Source of the DNA: Pararhodonellum marinum
GTDB taxonomy: Bacteria; Bacteroidota; Bacteroidia; Cytophagales; Cyclobacteriaceae
Direction of reading: 5' to 3'
NCBI RefSeq assembly: GCF_015354735.1
Contig: NZ_JACEFJ010000002.1
Location: forward strand, 310,001 to 374,000
DNA length: 64,000 nt
Part shown: one piece after another, positions 25,317 through 35,224 of the stretch
Position numbering within the stretch: the first letter of the stretch is position 1
How the letters are laid out: each line of letters starts with the position of its first letter
The notes under the pieces: generated by a model
Told to the model about the DNA's origin: nothing
Databases searched by the model: none
The model's input: only the letters and a program-made list of their open reading frames with translations
Position numbers and translations under genes: made by a program

Positions 25317-25841
25317 TTAATCAGGCCTAATCAATACATATTGAAACAAGTCTCCAATCTGTCCATTTTTTATGTAAGCCTTTTTAAGTATAGCTTCTGG
25401 CTCAAAGCCGGCTTTTTCTAAAACTTTAAAAGAACTGGTATTGAAATCATAAACTTGGGCAAAAAGCCTATGGAGGGTTGGAAATTTTTCGAAAATGTAT
25501 TCCACATACAGCTGCAAAGCCTCAACAGCGATTCCTTTTCCCCAATAGGGTTCGCCCAACCAAAAGCCAATTTCTATGTTGGTCCTCAGTTCGTCCTTTC
25601 CCCGCTCACCCCCTATCGCACCGACTAGCTGCCCTTTGTGGTGAATGGCAAAGTTTAGTGCAGGGTTGAATTTTTGATTGAAACTTATCCAGTTTTTGGC
25701 ATCGTGAACAGTGTAAGGATGTGGAAAACTGTCTCTGAGGTTATGGGCAATTTTTGGGTTATTGGCCAATTTGTACAATTGATGGTAGTGCGCGTCACTC
25801 CAAGTTTTCAGCAAAACAGTTTCTGTTCCTTGTATTATCAT
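25317..25841 (-). CDS. GNAT-family N-acetyltransferase (RimJ/RimL-like)
   Basis: 174 residues. Acetyl-CoA-binding motif A region IGFWLGEPYWGKGIAVEALQ (about 91-110), followed by RLFAQVYDFNTSSFKVLEKAGF, typical of RimJ/RimL/SpeG-like acetyltransferases. Acts on an unknown amine; it is not possible to tell ribosomal protein N-termini from small molecules. Convergent with gldD, only 4 bases apart. Confidence 0.87.
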   Translation of the reverse strand: MIIQGTETVLLKTWSDAHYHQLYKLANNPKIAHNLRDSFPHPYTVHDAKNWISFNQKFNPALNFAIHHKGQLVGAIGGERGKDELRTNIEIGFWLGEPYWGKGIAVEALQLYVEYIFEKFPTLHRLFAQVYDFNTSSFKVLEKAGFEPEAILKKAYIKNGQIGDLFQYVLIRPD

Positions 25842-25943
25842 CTCTTCATTGGGTTTCTACCCATTCGACACATATCATACCAAGCAAGTTGATAAAGTGA
25901 AAAAAATTCAAGGTAAAATAGCAAGGGCCTATTTTAAGCGCCT

Positions 25944-27023
25944 CTAATTTTCTTCCATGCCACCCATTTTCATCTTTTCGGCGTTTTCGGCCAATCGCAG
26001 TGCTGAAATAAAATCCTCAATGCTCCCTTCCATGACATCAGGCAGGTTATACACCGTTTTATTTATCCTGTGGTCAGTTACCCTACTTTGTGGATAATTG
26101 TAGGTTCTGATTTTATCAGAGCGGTCTCCACTGCCTACCATCGATTTTCGCTGTGCACCTACAGTTTCATTGTGTTTGGCCAGCTCAATTTCATAGATCC
26201 TGGACCGAAGCACCTTTAGGGCTTTTTCAAAATTTTTGATTTGAGACTTTTGGTCTTGGCAGGTAACCACCAATCCGGTAGGTTCGTGAGTCAATCTGAC
26301 AGCAGAATAGGTGGTGTTGACCGATTGTCCTCCAGGACCAGAGGAACAGTAGGTATCCTTTCGGACTTCATTCATATCAATCTCCACCTCTACTTCTTCC
26401 ATTTCGGGCAATACAGCGACTGTAGCTGCGGAAGTATGCACCCTGCCCTGGGTTTCGGTGGCCGGAACGCGCTGTACCCGGTGAACACCGGATTCATATT
26501 TAAGTCTACCGTAAGCATCCACGCCGCTCACTGTGCTGATAATTTCTTTATATCCCCCAGCTGACCCAAAAGTAAGATCAAGTACAGTGAGTTGAAGTCC
26601 TTGCTTTTCGCAAAAGCGTTCATACATTCTAAACAGATCACCGGCAAAAATCGCAGCCTCATCTCCCCCGGTTCCAGCACGGATTTCAAGGATGCAGTCC
26701 TTGGAATCATTGGGATCTTTGGGAATCAAGAGCTGCCTGATTTCCTCCTCCATCTGTATTTGTTTCTCTTTAAGCTCATCCAGTTCCACTTTGGCCATTT
26801 CCCTAAAGTCAGGGTCTTTTTCTTTGTCTAACAAGGCCTTGGTGCTGTCAATGTTTTCCAATACCAGTTTGTACATCTCATACACAGCCACCACCCTTTC
26901 GAGCTCTTTGTATTCCTTGGTCAATTTGGTGTACTTTCCCATGTCAGACATGGCATCAGGCTGGATGATCAACTGTCCCACGTCTTCAAACCTTTCCTTG
27001 ATGGCTTCTAATTTATCAAGCAT
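25944..27023 (-). CDS. prfA: Peptide chain release factor 1
   Basis: 359 residues, standard length. Terminates translation at UAA and UAG. The codon-recognition PxT tripeptide is PAT in [12 protein letters not shown], which marks RF1 rather than RF2. The peptidyl-transferase motif GGQ lies in [18 protein letters not shown]. The [19 protein letters not shown] block is also present. Single gene, divergent from the MazG-like gene. Confidence 0.97.
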   Translation of the reverse strand: MLDKLEAIKERFEDVGQLIIQPDAMSDMGKYTKLTKEYKELERVVAVYEMYKLVLENIDSTKALLDKEKDPDFREMAKVELDELKEKQIQMEEEIRQLLIPKDPNDSKDCILEIRAGTGGDEAAIFAGDLFRMYERFCEKQGLQLTVLDLTFGSAGGYKEIISTVSGVDAYGRLKYESGVHRVQRVPATETQGRVHTSAATVAVLPEMEEVEVEIDMNEVRKDTYCSSGPGGQSVNTTYSAVRLTHEPTGLVVTCQDQKSQIKNFEKALKVLRSRIYEIELAKHNETVGAQRKSMVGSGDRSDKIRTYNYPQSRVTDHRINKTVYNLPDVMEGSIEDFISALRLAENAEKMKMGGMEEN

Positions 27024-27044
27024 ACAGAATTTCTTTTACTCCAG

Positions 27045-27052
27045 CAAAATTA
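27045..27052 (-). promoter_or_regulatory. Possible -7 box of prfA
   Basis: Minus strand reads TAATTTTG, matching the Bacteroidota TAnnTTTG consensus, 22 bases upstream of the prfA start. I see no clear -33 TTG at the right spacing, so confidence is limited. Confidence 0.4.
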
Positions 27053-27242
27053 GTAAAATTAATGGGAGTATAACAGCTTTATTAGGTAACAAGCTTTGTG
27101 GGAGGACGATAAGTTTTCTATGATTTAACAGGGCATTGGTATAGTTTTGAAGCAGAGATTTTGCGGTGATTTAATGAATTTTTAAGTGATTTTGTTCATA
27201 CCATTTGCTATGTTTGAAATTCTAAACCTGAATGACAAAAAC

Positions 27243-27716
27243 ATGCAAGATCCCAAGACACTAACCTCCGTTGCTGAGTTCCACCAGACCTTTAAGCACC
27301 CGATTTTGACTAGACCCGGCATTCCTGAGGAGAAGAGATGTCAACTAAGGGTCTCCCTGATTGCAGAAGAACTGAAAGAACTGGAAGAGGCCATCCAAAA
27401 TCAGGATATTGTGGAAGTGGCGGATGCTTTGTGTGACATCCAGTATGTTTTGGCTGGTGCGGTATTGGAATTTGGGCTAGGGGAAAAATTCAAGGCCTTG
27501 TTTGATGAGGTGCAGCGCTCCAACATGAGCAAGGCCTGTAAAACCAAAGATGAAGCAGAAGCAACTTTGGATCATTACCGAAAGCAAGGCGTATCCTGTT
27601 TTTATGAGAAGGAGGGGGATCTATTTTTGGTTTATCGGGAAGGAGACCGAAAGACTTTAAAGTCAGTTCAGTATTCTCCCGCAGACCTTGAGAGGGTGAT
27701 TGGAGGTAGGCTTTAA
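27243..27716 (+). CDS. MazG/HisE-like nucleoside triphosphate pyrophosphohydrolase
   Basis: 157 residues from the chosen start MQDPKTLTSVAEFHQTF; in-frame ATGs at 27210 and upstream would add a poorly conserved extension. The all-alpha NTP-PPase metal site is EELKELEEA (ExxE) with ADALCDIQYVLAG (DxxxD). The tail after YRKQGVSCFYEKEGDLFLVYREGD is typical of the Bacteroidota version. Probably hydrolyses non-canonical or excess nucleoside triphosphates to monophosphates. Stands alone; the 200 bases downstream hold nothing recognised. Confidence 0.82.
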   Translation: MQDPKTLTSVAEFHQTFKHPILTRPGIPEEKRCQLRVSLIAEELKELEEAIQNQDIVEVADALCDIQYVLAGAVLEFGLGEKFKALFDEVQRSNMSKACKTKDEAEATLDHYRKQGVSCFYEKEGDLFLVYREGDRKTLKSVQYSPADLERVIGGRL

Positions 27717-27932
27717 AACAGTTAGCTGCTTTCTTGACAGCAATACAATCCGGGTTAGACAGATGGCGGATGACCGAAGACAGAAGCTAGGTCATTTTGG
27801 CATTCGCCTTATTATTTTATTACAGTCAAAGGAAAATTAAAAACAAAAGCGTTTAAAAAAATATATTCATTTAAGCGGATATTGCAGGATTTGAATAAAT
27901 AAATCATTAGTTTTAGACTAAAATATTTGTTT

Positions 27933-29084
27933 ATGAAAACCTTTTCTTTGAACTGTCTGGTGTTAATGATAGTCCTATCTTGTGGAACCAAGCCATCAGA
28001 AAAAATGGACTCTGACGGAAAACTTGAATTGGAGGTTTTGGATTCCGTAAGATTTGAATACCTGGGCCAACTCCATTTGATGGATGTAAATCCCGAAATT
28101 GGAAAAGTACTTTTTTTTGATCAGCAAACCCGTGATTTTCTGGTATCCGACTTTGAAGGAAACCAACTGGCTAAATTCAATAAAACAGGGGATGCTCCGG
28201 ATAGCTTTGGGAGTTTTCCATTGACTGCCGGTAAATTTATTGATGGAAGCTCCTTTAGGATTTTGTCTTATCTGGGAGCATTTACCTATGATTTTGAGGG
28301 GAATTTGATCCATGCGATGAGGTATCCCGAACCGGTTTATTTTCCTGGAAGGGCTAGTGCAGAATCTGAGTTTTTTGAGGTAGAAAATAAATTCCATACC
28401 GTTGGGATTGTCCCAAGAGGTGAATATCCAAACAACATTCCTGCGTATTACGATAATTTTGAACTTTTGGCCAAAATAGATGCTGAAAATGGTGAAGTAG
28501 AGCGGGTAATAAAGCTTGAAGAGGAAAGTGTCTTCAAAAACGGCAATGGGCACGATGTTTCGGATATGATTCCCCTTATTCAGATCCGGGATGAAAAGAT
28601 CTGGATGATTGTCGGAAAAGACTTATTTTTAAACGTATATGATTTAAACCCGCCTCATGCACTGCTACAGAAGACCGCTCTACCTGTTCAGGAATTTGAT
28701 CAAAACCCGGGTTTGCCGATGAAGGAAATGGACCCCTTGGCGATCAGACCCGATATGACTTTTGGCCGAATCAAGAACATGAAGGTGACGGATAAGCACG
28801 TGATCATTAGCTATTTTAGAGGATTGGACGAATTGGACAGGGAAGAATTTAAGGCACTGAAAACCTTTCAAGAGAGCCAGATTTTTCTGGAAAGCAAAAA
28901 GGATAAATACCCGGACCACCTTTTGGTTTTAAACAAGGAGGGGGAGAAGCTGACTGATTTTGAAATTCCGAGTCAGTTACACAATCAACAGTTTCTATTC
29001 CGGGAGGGATTCCTTTGGTTTCTTTCAAGGTTGAATTTGGAAGAAGAAGAAGACTTTTGGACGGTGTATAAAGTGGATTTGTAG
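27933..29084 (+). CDS. Propeller-type (BF3164/DUF4221-like) lipoprotein
   Basis: 383 residues. Signal MKTFSLNCLVLMIVLSCG with the lipid-bearing Cys at residue 17. Mature sequence has MDVNPEIGKVLFFDQQTRDFL, FNKTGDAPDSFGSFP and the ending FREGFLWFLSRLNLEEEEDFWTVYKVDL. This is the layout of Bacteroidota beta-propeller lipoproteins and is clearly related to, but more distant than, the three tandem copies at 9289-12950. Function unknown. The first ATG at 27933 is preferred over a TTG six bases upstream. Confidence 0.75.
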   Translation: MKTFSLNCLVLMIVLSCGTKPSEKMDSDGKLELEVLDSVRFEYLGQLHLMDVNPEIGKVLFFDQQTRDFLVSDFEGNQLAKFNKTGDAPDSFGSFPLTAGKFIDGSSFRILSYLGAFTYDFEGNLIHAMRYPEPVYFPGRASAESEFFEVENKFHTVGIVPRGEYPNNIPAYYDNFELLAKIDAENGEVERVIKLEEESVFKNGNGHDVSDMIPLIQIRDEKIWMIVGKDLFLNVYDLNPPHALLQKTALPVQEFDQNPGLPMKEMDPLAIRPDMTFGRIKNMKVTDKHVIISYFRGLDELDREEFKALKTFQESQIFLESKKDKYPDHLLVLNKEGEKLTDFEIPSQLHNQQFLFREGFLWFLSRLNLEEEEDFWTVYKVDL

Positions 29085-29156
29085 TTAAAATGGCTGATGA
29101 ATTGTAAGCACTTCTAATTCTGATAAGGTACAAAAATCTCAAGGTATTATTTAAAC

Positions 29157-29186
29157 CACAAAAAAACCCCGCTATTTACAGCGAGG
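29157..29186 (-). terminator. Terminator after tRNA-Leu
   Basis: Stem CCCCGCT (29167-29173) with AGCGAGG (29180-29186), one G-T pair, followed by a long T-run on the minus strand. Ends the tRNA-Gly/tRNA-Leu unit. Confidence 0.85.
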
Positions 29187-29191
29187 TTATG

Positions 29192-29275
29192 TACCAGGAG
29201 CGGGAATCGAACCCGCACGGCCTTACGGCCACAAGATTTTAAGTCTTGCGTGTCTACCTATTCCACCATCCCGGC
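29192..29275 (-). tRNA. tRNA-Leu (anticodon UAA)
   Basis: 84 nt on the minus strand. It folds with acceptor GCCGGGA against TCCTGGT, an anticodon arm with CTTAAAA around anticodon TAA, a long class II variable arm (TGGCCGTAAGGCCGT) typical of leucine tRNA, and a T-arm GGGTTCGATTCCC. The 3' CCA is not encoded (CAT follows the discriminator base). It lies downstream of tRNA-Gly. Confidence 0.96.
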
Positions 29276-29311
29276 TTGGCTACCTAGAAAGTAGCGTACC
29301 TTGAAATGACA

Positions 29312-29331
29312 AAGCCCTCTTTCAAGGGCTT
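29312..29331 (-). terminator. Hairpin between tRNA-Gly and tRNA-Leu
   Basis: 7-bp stem AAGCCCT/AGGGCTT with a 6-base loop. On the minus strand it is followed by TGTCATTT, a weak T-tract, so it may be a partial terminator or a processing signal. Confidence 0.45.
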
Positions 29332-29336
29332 CGTTG

Positions 29337-29409
<73 letters not shown>

Positions 29410-29539
29410 ATGAAGATCAAAATTACGAAAACCTTTCGTTTTTGTGAGTGCAAAGGTATAGTGGTTTTTTGGATTGCGCAATATCCTTTGGCTATTTTTT
29501 TACCAATAAAGGACAGGCGCCTGATTTTCAAACGCCTAT

Positions 29540-32149
29540 CTATTCCAGAGATTTCTTGATTTCATTGAGTTTTAACAAGGCTTCCACGGGGGAAATGGTG
29601 TTGATATCCAGCTGGTCCAACAGCGCTTTGGCGGTTTTGAATTTTGGATCCATCTCAAACAGGCTCAATTGGTAATTGTTTTTTGGAAGATCTTTCATCT
29701 GTGCCTTTTGCTTGTTGACAGATTTATCCTTTTCCAGGTGAGACATGATTTCTGAAGACCGAAGAACCACCTGATTGGGCATACCGGCCATTTGGGCCAC
29801 ATGAATTCCGAAACTGTGCTCACTTCCCCCCGGTTTAAGTTTCCGCATAAATATCACTTTATTTCCTATTTCTTTCACTGAGACATTGAAGTTTTTGATC
29901 TTGGGAAAATCCTCAGCCAATTGGTTCAGTTCATGATAGTGGGTAGCGAAGAGCGTTTTTGCCCTGTACTTGGGATGGTTGTGCAAGAATTCGACAATGG
30001 ACCAGGCAATGGAAATCCCATCATAGGTGGAAGTCCCCCTCCCGATTTCATCCATCAATACCAGACTCCTGTCAGAGAGGTTGTTGAGTATGCTGGCCGT
30101 TTCAGTCATTTCTACCATAAAGGTGGATTCACCTTTGGACAGGTTATCGGAGGCGCCAACTCTTGTAAAAACCTTGTCAATGATGCCAATTCTGGCGTAG
30201 GAAGCCGGAACAAAGCTGCCCATTTGTGCCATCAGCACAATCAGGGCAGTTTGTCTGAGGAGGGCTGACTTTCCGGCCATGTTGGGGCCTGTGATGATGA
30301 TGATTTGTTGGGTTTCGTTGTCCAGATAGATGTCGTTGGGGACATAATTCTCTCCGACTGGCAGTTGTTTTTCTATGACGGGATGTCTGCCATCCTTAAT
30401 TTCCAGAGAATTGGTATCCGAGATCTTAGGTCTGCAGTATTGATTGCTCTTGGCCACCTGTGCAAAGGAAAGCAAGCAGTCTACCGTTCCCAATATCCGG
30501 GCATTTTGCTGGATCAAAGCCACATATTCAGCCGCATCCTGAACCAAGGCCGCAAAGTATTTTTGCTCTAAGGCAATCATCCGCTCCTCAGCATTCAGGA
30601 TTTTCTCCTCATATTCCTTGAGTTCCGGGGTAATGTACCGTTCCGCATTGACCAAAGTCTGTTTTCTGATCCATTCTTGAGGAACTTTGTCTTTATGCGA
30701 ATTGGTCACTTCCAGATAGTATCCAAAGACCTTGTTATAAGCGATCTTCAGAGAAGAAATGCCTGTATTTTTGGTTTCCCTATATTGGAGTTGCAGAAGA
30801 TAATCTTTCCCTTTATTGGCCAGTTCCCGGTATTCATCCAAGTCAGGATCTACCCCATTTTTGATCACTCCGCCTTGATGGGTCAGCATAGGGGCATCTT
30901 CCATCAGTTCATTTTCAATTTTCTCCAGCAAAAACTCACAGGAGTTGATCTGGTCTGAGAGTTTTTTAAGCGCAGTATTTTTTTGACTTTTAAGCAATTT
31001 TTTGATGGGAAGGGTGCTTTTAAGCGCCCTTTTCAATTGGTTCATCTCTCTTGGGTTGATTCTCCCCACCGCCACCTTCGATATCAGACGTTCCAAATCT
31101 CCAATTTGCTTGAGTGGCGATATGATTTCATCCCTCAAAGTATCATCCTCATAGAGATGCGTGACGATCTTTAATCTTTCGTCGATAGGTTCTTTTTCCT
31201 TCAGCGGGAGGACCAGCCATTTCTTCATCAGTCGGGAGCCCATGGGCGTGACGGATTGATCGAGGATTTGGATCAGAGGCACGCCCCCTTCCTGCTGAGA
31301 ATAAACCAACTCCAGGTTTCGGATCGTAAACTTATCCAGCCATACATATTTTTCTTCTGCTATTTTGGAGATGGAGGAAATGTGCTTGACTTCCTTGTGT
31401 TCGGTTTCTTCCAGATAAAACAGAATGGCCCCAGCTGCTATGATGCCATGCCCTAGGTTATCTATGCCAAATCCTTTGAGATTTTGGGTTTCAAAATGGT
31501 TGGTGAGTTTTTCATAGGTATAGTCATATTGATAAACCCAATCTTCGCAATGGAAGGTGGCATATTGGTCTTTGAGGACTTCCTCAGCGGCTTTTCTGGC
31601 TGCTTTTGAATATATGATTTCCGTTGGAGAAAAACTCTGCAGCAATTTTTCAATATAATCCCTGGTCCCCTCGGCACACATGAATTCTCCTGTAGAGAGA
31701 TCAAGAAATGCAATGCCTAAGAGATCCTTCCCAAAATAGATGGAGGCCAGGTAATTGTTTCTACGCTTGTCCAATACATTGTCATTGAAGGAAAGCCCCG
31801 GAGTGACGAGTTCGGTGACACCTCTTTTGACTATTCCTTTTACCTCCTTGGGATCCTCCAATTGGTCACAAATGGCCACCCGCTGACCTGCCCTTACCAG
31901 TTTGGGCAGGTAGCTGTCTAAGGAATGGTGTGGAAAACCGGCCAATTCAATATGAGAAGCGGCACCATTGGCCCTTTTGGTCAGCACGATATCCAGAATT
32001 TTGCTGGCCTTGATAGCATCTTCTCCAAATGTCTCATAAAAATCCCCTACCCTAAAGAGCAATAAGGCGCCCGGGTGTTTGGCTTTGATGGCATTGTATT
32101 GCTTCATGAGAGGGGTTTCTTTCACCTCTTTTTCCTTTGCCTTGGCCAT
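29540..32149 (-). CDS. mutS: DNA mismatch repair protein MutS
   Basis: 869 residues. Recognises mismatches and starts repair with MutL. The mismatch-binding Phe-x-Glu lies in RVGDFYETFGEDA (about 36-48). The ATPase Walker A is GPNMAGKS at 621-628, followed by DNLSKGESTFMVEM, Walker B LVLMDEIGRGTSTYDG and the FATHYHEL switch. The C-terminal end is short after the ATPase, as in most Bacteroidota MutS1. Single gene; a promoter for the opposite-strand methyltransferase lies across its first codons. Confidence 0.98.
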   Translation of the reverse strand: MAKAKEKEVKETPLMKQYNAIKAKHPGALLLFRVGDFYETFGEDAIKASKILDIVLTKRANGAASHIELAGFPHHSLDSYLPKLVRAGQRVAICDQLEDPKEVKGIVKRGVTELVTPGLSFNDNVLDKRRNNYLASIYFGKDLLGIAFLDLSTGEFMCAEGTRDYIEKLLQSFSPTEIIYSKAARKAAEEVLKDQYATFHCEDWVYQYDYTYEKLTNHFETQNLKGFGIDNLGHGIIAAGAILFYLEETEHKEVKHISSISKIAEEKYVWLDKFTIRNLELVYSQQEGGVPLIQILDQSVTPMGSRLMKKWLVLPLKEKEPIDERLKIVTHLYEDDTLRDEIISPLKQIGDLERLISKVAVGRINPREMNQLKRALKSTLPIKKLLKSQKNTALKKLSDQINSCEFLLEKIENELMEDAPMLTHQGGVIKNGVDPDLDEYRELANKGKDYLLQLQYRETKNTGISSLKIAYNKVFGYYLEVTNSHKDKVPQEWIRKQTLVNAERYITPELKEYEEKILNAEERMIALEQKYFAALVQDAAEYVALIQQNARILGTVDCLLSFAQVAKSNQYCRPKISDTNSLEIKDGRHPVIEKQLPVGENYVPNDIYLDNETQQIIIITGPNMAGKSALLRQTALIVLMAQMGSFVPASYARIGIIDKVFTRVGASDNLSKGESTFMVEMTETASILNNLSDRSLVLMDEIGRGTSTYDGISIAWSIVEFLHNHPKYRAKTLFATHYHELNQLAEDFPKIKNFNVSVKEIGNKVIFMRKLKPGGSEHSFGIHVAQMAGMPNQVVLRSSEIMSHLEKDKSVNKQKAQMKDLPKNNYQLSLFEMDPKFKTAKALLDQLDINTISPVEALLKLNEIKKSLE

Positions 32150-32173
32150 ATATAAATCTTTGTGCTAATTTTG
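32142..32173 (+). promoter_or_regulatory. Promoter of the SpoU methyltransferase gene
   Basis: TTG at 32142-32144 and TAATTTTG at 32166-32173, 21 bases apart: the Bacteroidota -33/-7 layout. It overlaps the start of mutS on the other strand, about 55 bases ahead of the 32228 start. Confidence 0.6.
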
Positions 32174-32227
32174 AATCAGGATTGAAACCTGAAATTAAGT
32201 CATAAACCAAGGTAATCAAAAAGGCAC

Positions 32228-32770
32228 ATGAAAAAATTAAGCATGGATGAGTTAAACCGCCTATCTGTGGATCAATTTAAAGCTGTGCCCAAAACCCCGC
32301 TGGTGATTGTCTTGGACAATGTACGCAGCATGAACAATGTAGGAGCAGCTTTCCGTACATCTGATGCTTTTTTGATAGAAAAAATCTGGCTTTGTGGCAT
32401 TACTGCCACCCCACCCCACCGGGAAATTCAAAAGACAGCATTAGGCGCTACGGAAACTGTAGATTGGGCCTACCGGGAAGACACCCTTGAATTGGTAAAA
32501 GAACTCAAAAAGCAAGGCTATCTGGTATGTGCTCTGGAACAGGCAGATAGAAGTGCAAAATTGCAGGACTTCCAGCCGGATGCCAGAAAGAAATATGCAT
32601 TGGTTTTCGGCAATGAGGTTTTTGGGGTAGAAGAGGAAGTTGTTCTCGCCTGTGACCACGTGTTGGAAATCCCGCAGTTTGGTAGCAAACATTCCCTTAA
32701 CATTGCTGTAAGTTTGGGAATTACGGTATGGGATTTTGTCAATAAAATGGGATCAATAAAAGAAATTTAG
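32228..32770 (+). CDS. SpoU/TrmH-family RNA methyltransferase
   Basis: 180 residues, the catalytic SPOUT domain with only a short N-terminal addition. Motif 1 LDNVRSMNNVGAAFRTSDAF, motif 2 FGNEVFGVEEEVV and motif 3 IPQFGSKHSLNIAVSLGI form the knotted SAM site. Methylates a ribose 2'-OH in tRNA or rRNA; the position cannot be assigned. The next gene starts 3 bases after its stop, suggesting an operon with the channel protein. Confidence 0.93.
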   Translation: MKKLSMDELNRLSVDQFKAVPKTPLVIVLDNVRSMNNVGAAFRTSDAFLIEKIWLCGITATPPHREIQKTALGATETVDWAYREDTLELVKELKKQGYLVCALEQADRSAKLQDFQPDARKKYALVFGNEVFGVEEEVVLACDHVLEIPQFGSKHSLNIAVSLGITVWDFVNKMGSIKEI

Positions 32771-32773
32771 GCT

Positions 32774-33373
32774 GTGGACATCCAATATCCCCTTGAATTG
32801 ATCGGAACATTTGTGTTTGCCATCTCTGGCGCCTTGGCAGTCAAAGACCGGGAGCATGATCTTTTCGGTGCAGGTTTTACCGGCTTTATCACCGCGATAG
32901 GCGGAGGCAGTTTGCGGGATGTCTTGTTGGGGAGCTATCCATTGGTTTGGATAGGCGATGTGTATTTCTTGTATGCCATTTTTGCTGGAATCATTATGGC
33001 ATTTATTTTTCCGGCCTTGACCAAATTGAGAAAGACCATGTTTTTGTTTGATACCTTGGGTATCGCCTTTTTTACCGTACTCGGGGTAGAAAAGGCTTTA
33101 AGTCTCGGTGTAAGGGTAGAGATTGCGGCCATTATGGGGATGTTTTCTGCGGTTATGGGAGGCGTAATCCGAGATACCTTGACCAATGAGATTCCGATCT
33201 TGTTTCGCAAGGAAGTCTATGCCTCTGCCTGTCTTGCTGGCGCGGTGTTGTATTTGCTGCTCAGGGAGTTTGGGTTGGCAAGGGATTATAACCTGCTGAT
33301 TTCATTGATGGTGATCATTGCCATACGCTTGATTGCGGTGAAGTATAAGCTCAGCCTTCCTAGGCTGGATTGA
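32774..33373 (+). CDS. TRIC-type trimeric cation channel family protein
   Basis: 199 residues with seven hydrophobic helices, first LIGTFVFAISGALAVKD. Two glycine-rich kinks GGGSLRDVLLG and GGVIRDTL are the hallmark of the UPF0126/TRIC family. It starts with GTG at 32774, 3 bases after the methyltransferase stop; no ATG fits the conserved N-terminus. Inner-membrane, proposed K+ or cation channel. Confidence 0.9.
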   Translation: MDIQYPLELIGTFVFAISGALAVKDREHDLFGAGFTGFITAIGGGSLRDVLLGSYPLVWIGDVYFLYAIFAGIIMAFIFPALTKLRKTMFLFDTLGIAFFTVLGVEKALSLGVRVEIAAIMGMFSAVMGGVIRDTLTNEIPILFRKEVYASACLAGAVLYLLLREFGLARDYNLLISLMVIIAIRLIAVKYKLSLPRLD

Positions 33374-33481
33374 GTCTCCTGATTTAAAGTGTGAGGTGAA
33401 GAGAATGTTTTCAGTCTTTTTTTTAAACCCTTAATGCCAAAGGTCCTTAGGATTATGTTCCCTTCTTCATCAACTTTTCCT

Positions 33482-33489
33482 TATCTTTG
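33482..33489 (+). promoter_or_regulatory. -7 box of the gltX promoter
   Basis: TATCTTTG followed by CACCC, an excellent match to the Bacteroidota TAnnTTTG box, about 75 bases before the gltX start. The -33 region (ATGTTC) is weak. Confidence 0.65.
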
Positions 33490-33563
33490 CACCCTAAATT
33501 ACAGTACAGCTGCTTATGTTTAGGCTTCATTTACTGTAGGAATTTAAAGGAAAAAACAATAAG

Positions 33564-35102
33564 ATGGATAGGGAAGTACGCGTGCGTTTTGCACCATCAC
33601 CCACAGGGGCATTGCATATTGGCGGAGTTAGAACCGCTTTATACAATTATCTTTTTGCCAAAAAGCAAGGCGGGAAATTTCTGTTGAGAATAGAAGACAC
33701 GGATCAGACCCGATTTGTGCCAGGAGCAGAAGAGTATATAAAGGAGGCGCTGGAATGGCTGGACATTTCTCCGGACGAAAGTCCCTGGAATCCGGGGGAC
33801 TGTGGTCCTTACCGACAGTCGGAACGAAAGCCTATGTACATGCAATATGCTCTGGATTTGGTGGAAAAAGGACATGCCTACTATGCTTTTGACACGAGCG
33901 AAGAACTGGACGCCATGCGGGAAAGACTGACTGCAGCCAGAGTAGTTTCTCCCCAGTACAATGCCATTACCAGAACCCAGATGAAAAACTCATTGACTTT
34001 GCCTGAAGATGAGGTAAAGGCTAGGTTGGCTTCGGGTGAACCCTATGTGATCCGGGTAAAGATTCCCCGCAAAGAAGAGGTTCGGCTCAATGACATGATC
34101 CGGGGTTGGGTCATGGTGCACTCCAATACTTTAGATGATAAAGTATTGATGAAGTCTGATGGCATGCCCACCTACCATTTGGCCAACATTGTGGATGACC
34201 ATCTGATGGAAATTACCCATGTAATCAGGGGTGAAGAGTGGCTTCCCTCAGCCCCGTTGCATGTATTGTTGTATAAATATTTTGGATGGGAGGATACCAT
34301 GCCTCAATTTGCCCATCTTCCTTTGTTGCTGAAACCGGATGGGAACGGTAAATTATCCAAAAGAGATGCAGAAAAACATGGCTTCCCTATTTTTCCTCTT
34401 GACTGGAAAGACCCCAATAGTGGAGATCTTGTCATGGGCTTCAGGGAGCAGGGTTATTTGCCGGATGCATTTTTGAACTTCCTTTCTTTCCTTGGATGGA
34501 ATCCAGGAGACCATCGTGAAATTTTCTCTCTTGACGAGTTGGTGGAGGCTTTTTCGGTGGAACGGATAGGTAAAGCAGGGACCAAATTTGACATCAACAA
34601 AGCCAAATGGTACAATGAACAATACCTAAGGGCTAAGTCAGATGAGGAATTGGCCAACTACTTGATGCAGGATCTTGAAAAAGAAGGCTTCACGGTAGAG
34701 GCAGGAAAGGCAGCTCAAATTGCTGGATTGATGAAAGAAAGGGCTACTTTTCCCGGTGATCTATGGAAAGAAGGCAAGTTCATGTTATTTCCTCCTACCA
34801 CATTTGATGAGGCTGTGCTGGCTAAACGCTGGAATCAGGAAGCGGTGTCGGTTTTGGCTACTTATAAAGAAAAGCTGGAAAATTTTCATGAGGAGCTTAC
34901 CTCCGAAAGCGCCAAATCTCTGCTAGAACAGTCCGCAGCAGAAAATGACATAAAATTGGGAAAAGTGATGCAGGCGGTTCGTTTGGCCACCACCGGTGTG
35001 GGTGCTGGACCGGATTTGATGGCCGTTTTTGCCATCATTGGAAAGGAAGAATTGATCCGCAGGATCGGATATGCTTTGGAAAATTTAAAAATCATTGCCT
35101 AG
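33564..35102 (+). CDS. gltX: Glutamyl-tRNA synthetase
   Basis: 512 residues. Charges tRNA-Glu (and possibly tRNA-Gln for transamidation, which is usual in Bacteroidota when GlnRS is absent). HIGH-type motif PSPTGALHIGG (about 10-20), LLRIEDTDQTR, and KMSKS-type KLSKRDAEKHGFP. The C-terminal anticodon-binding region is complete. Single gene with its own promoter. Confidence 0.97.
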   Translation: MDREVRVRFAPSPTGALHIGGVRTALYNYLFAKKQGGKFLLRIEDTDQTRFVPGAEEYIKEALEWLDISPDESPWNPGDCGPYRQSERKPMYMQYALDLVEKGHAYYAFDTSEELDAMRERLTAARVVSPQYNAITRTQMKNSLTLPEDEVKARLASGEPYVIRVKIPRKEEVRLNDMIRGWVMVHSNTLDDKVLMKSDGMPTYHLANIVDDHLMEITHVIRGEEWLPSAPLHVLLYKYFGWEDTMPQFAHLPLLLKPDGNGKLSKRDAEKHGFPIFPLDWKDPNSGDLVMGFREQGYLPDAFLNFLSFLGWNPGDHREIFSLDELVEAFSVERIGKAGTKFDINKAKWYNEQYLRAKSDEELANYLMQDLEKEGFTVEAGKAAQIAGLMKERATFPGDLWKEGKFMLFPPTTFDEAVLAKRWNQEAVSVLATYKEKLENFHEELTSESAKSLLEQSAAENDIKLGKVMQAVRLATTGVGAGPDLMAVFAIIGKEELIRRIGYALENLKIIA

Positions 35103-35224
35103 TCAACGCGGCTATTTGTTAACTTGTTGACCATAAATCCGTTTATACCATTATAGGTATTGAGCTTTGTCAAAAAGTTATCTACCTGAAAACAAAAGCA
35201 AAACCCGACCTTGAATTTATTTGT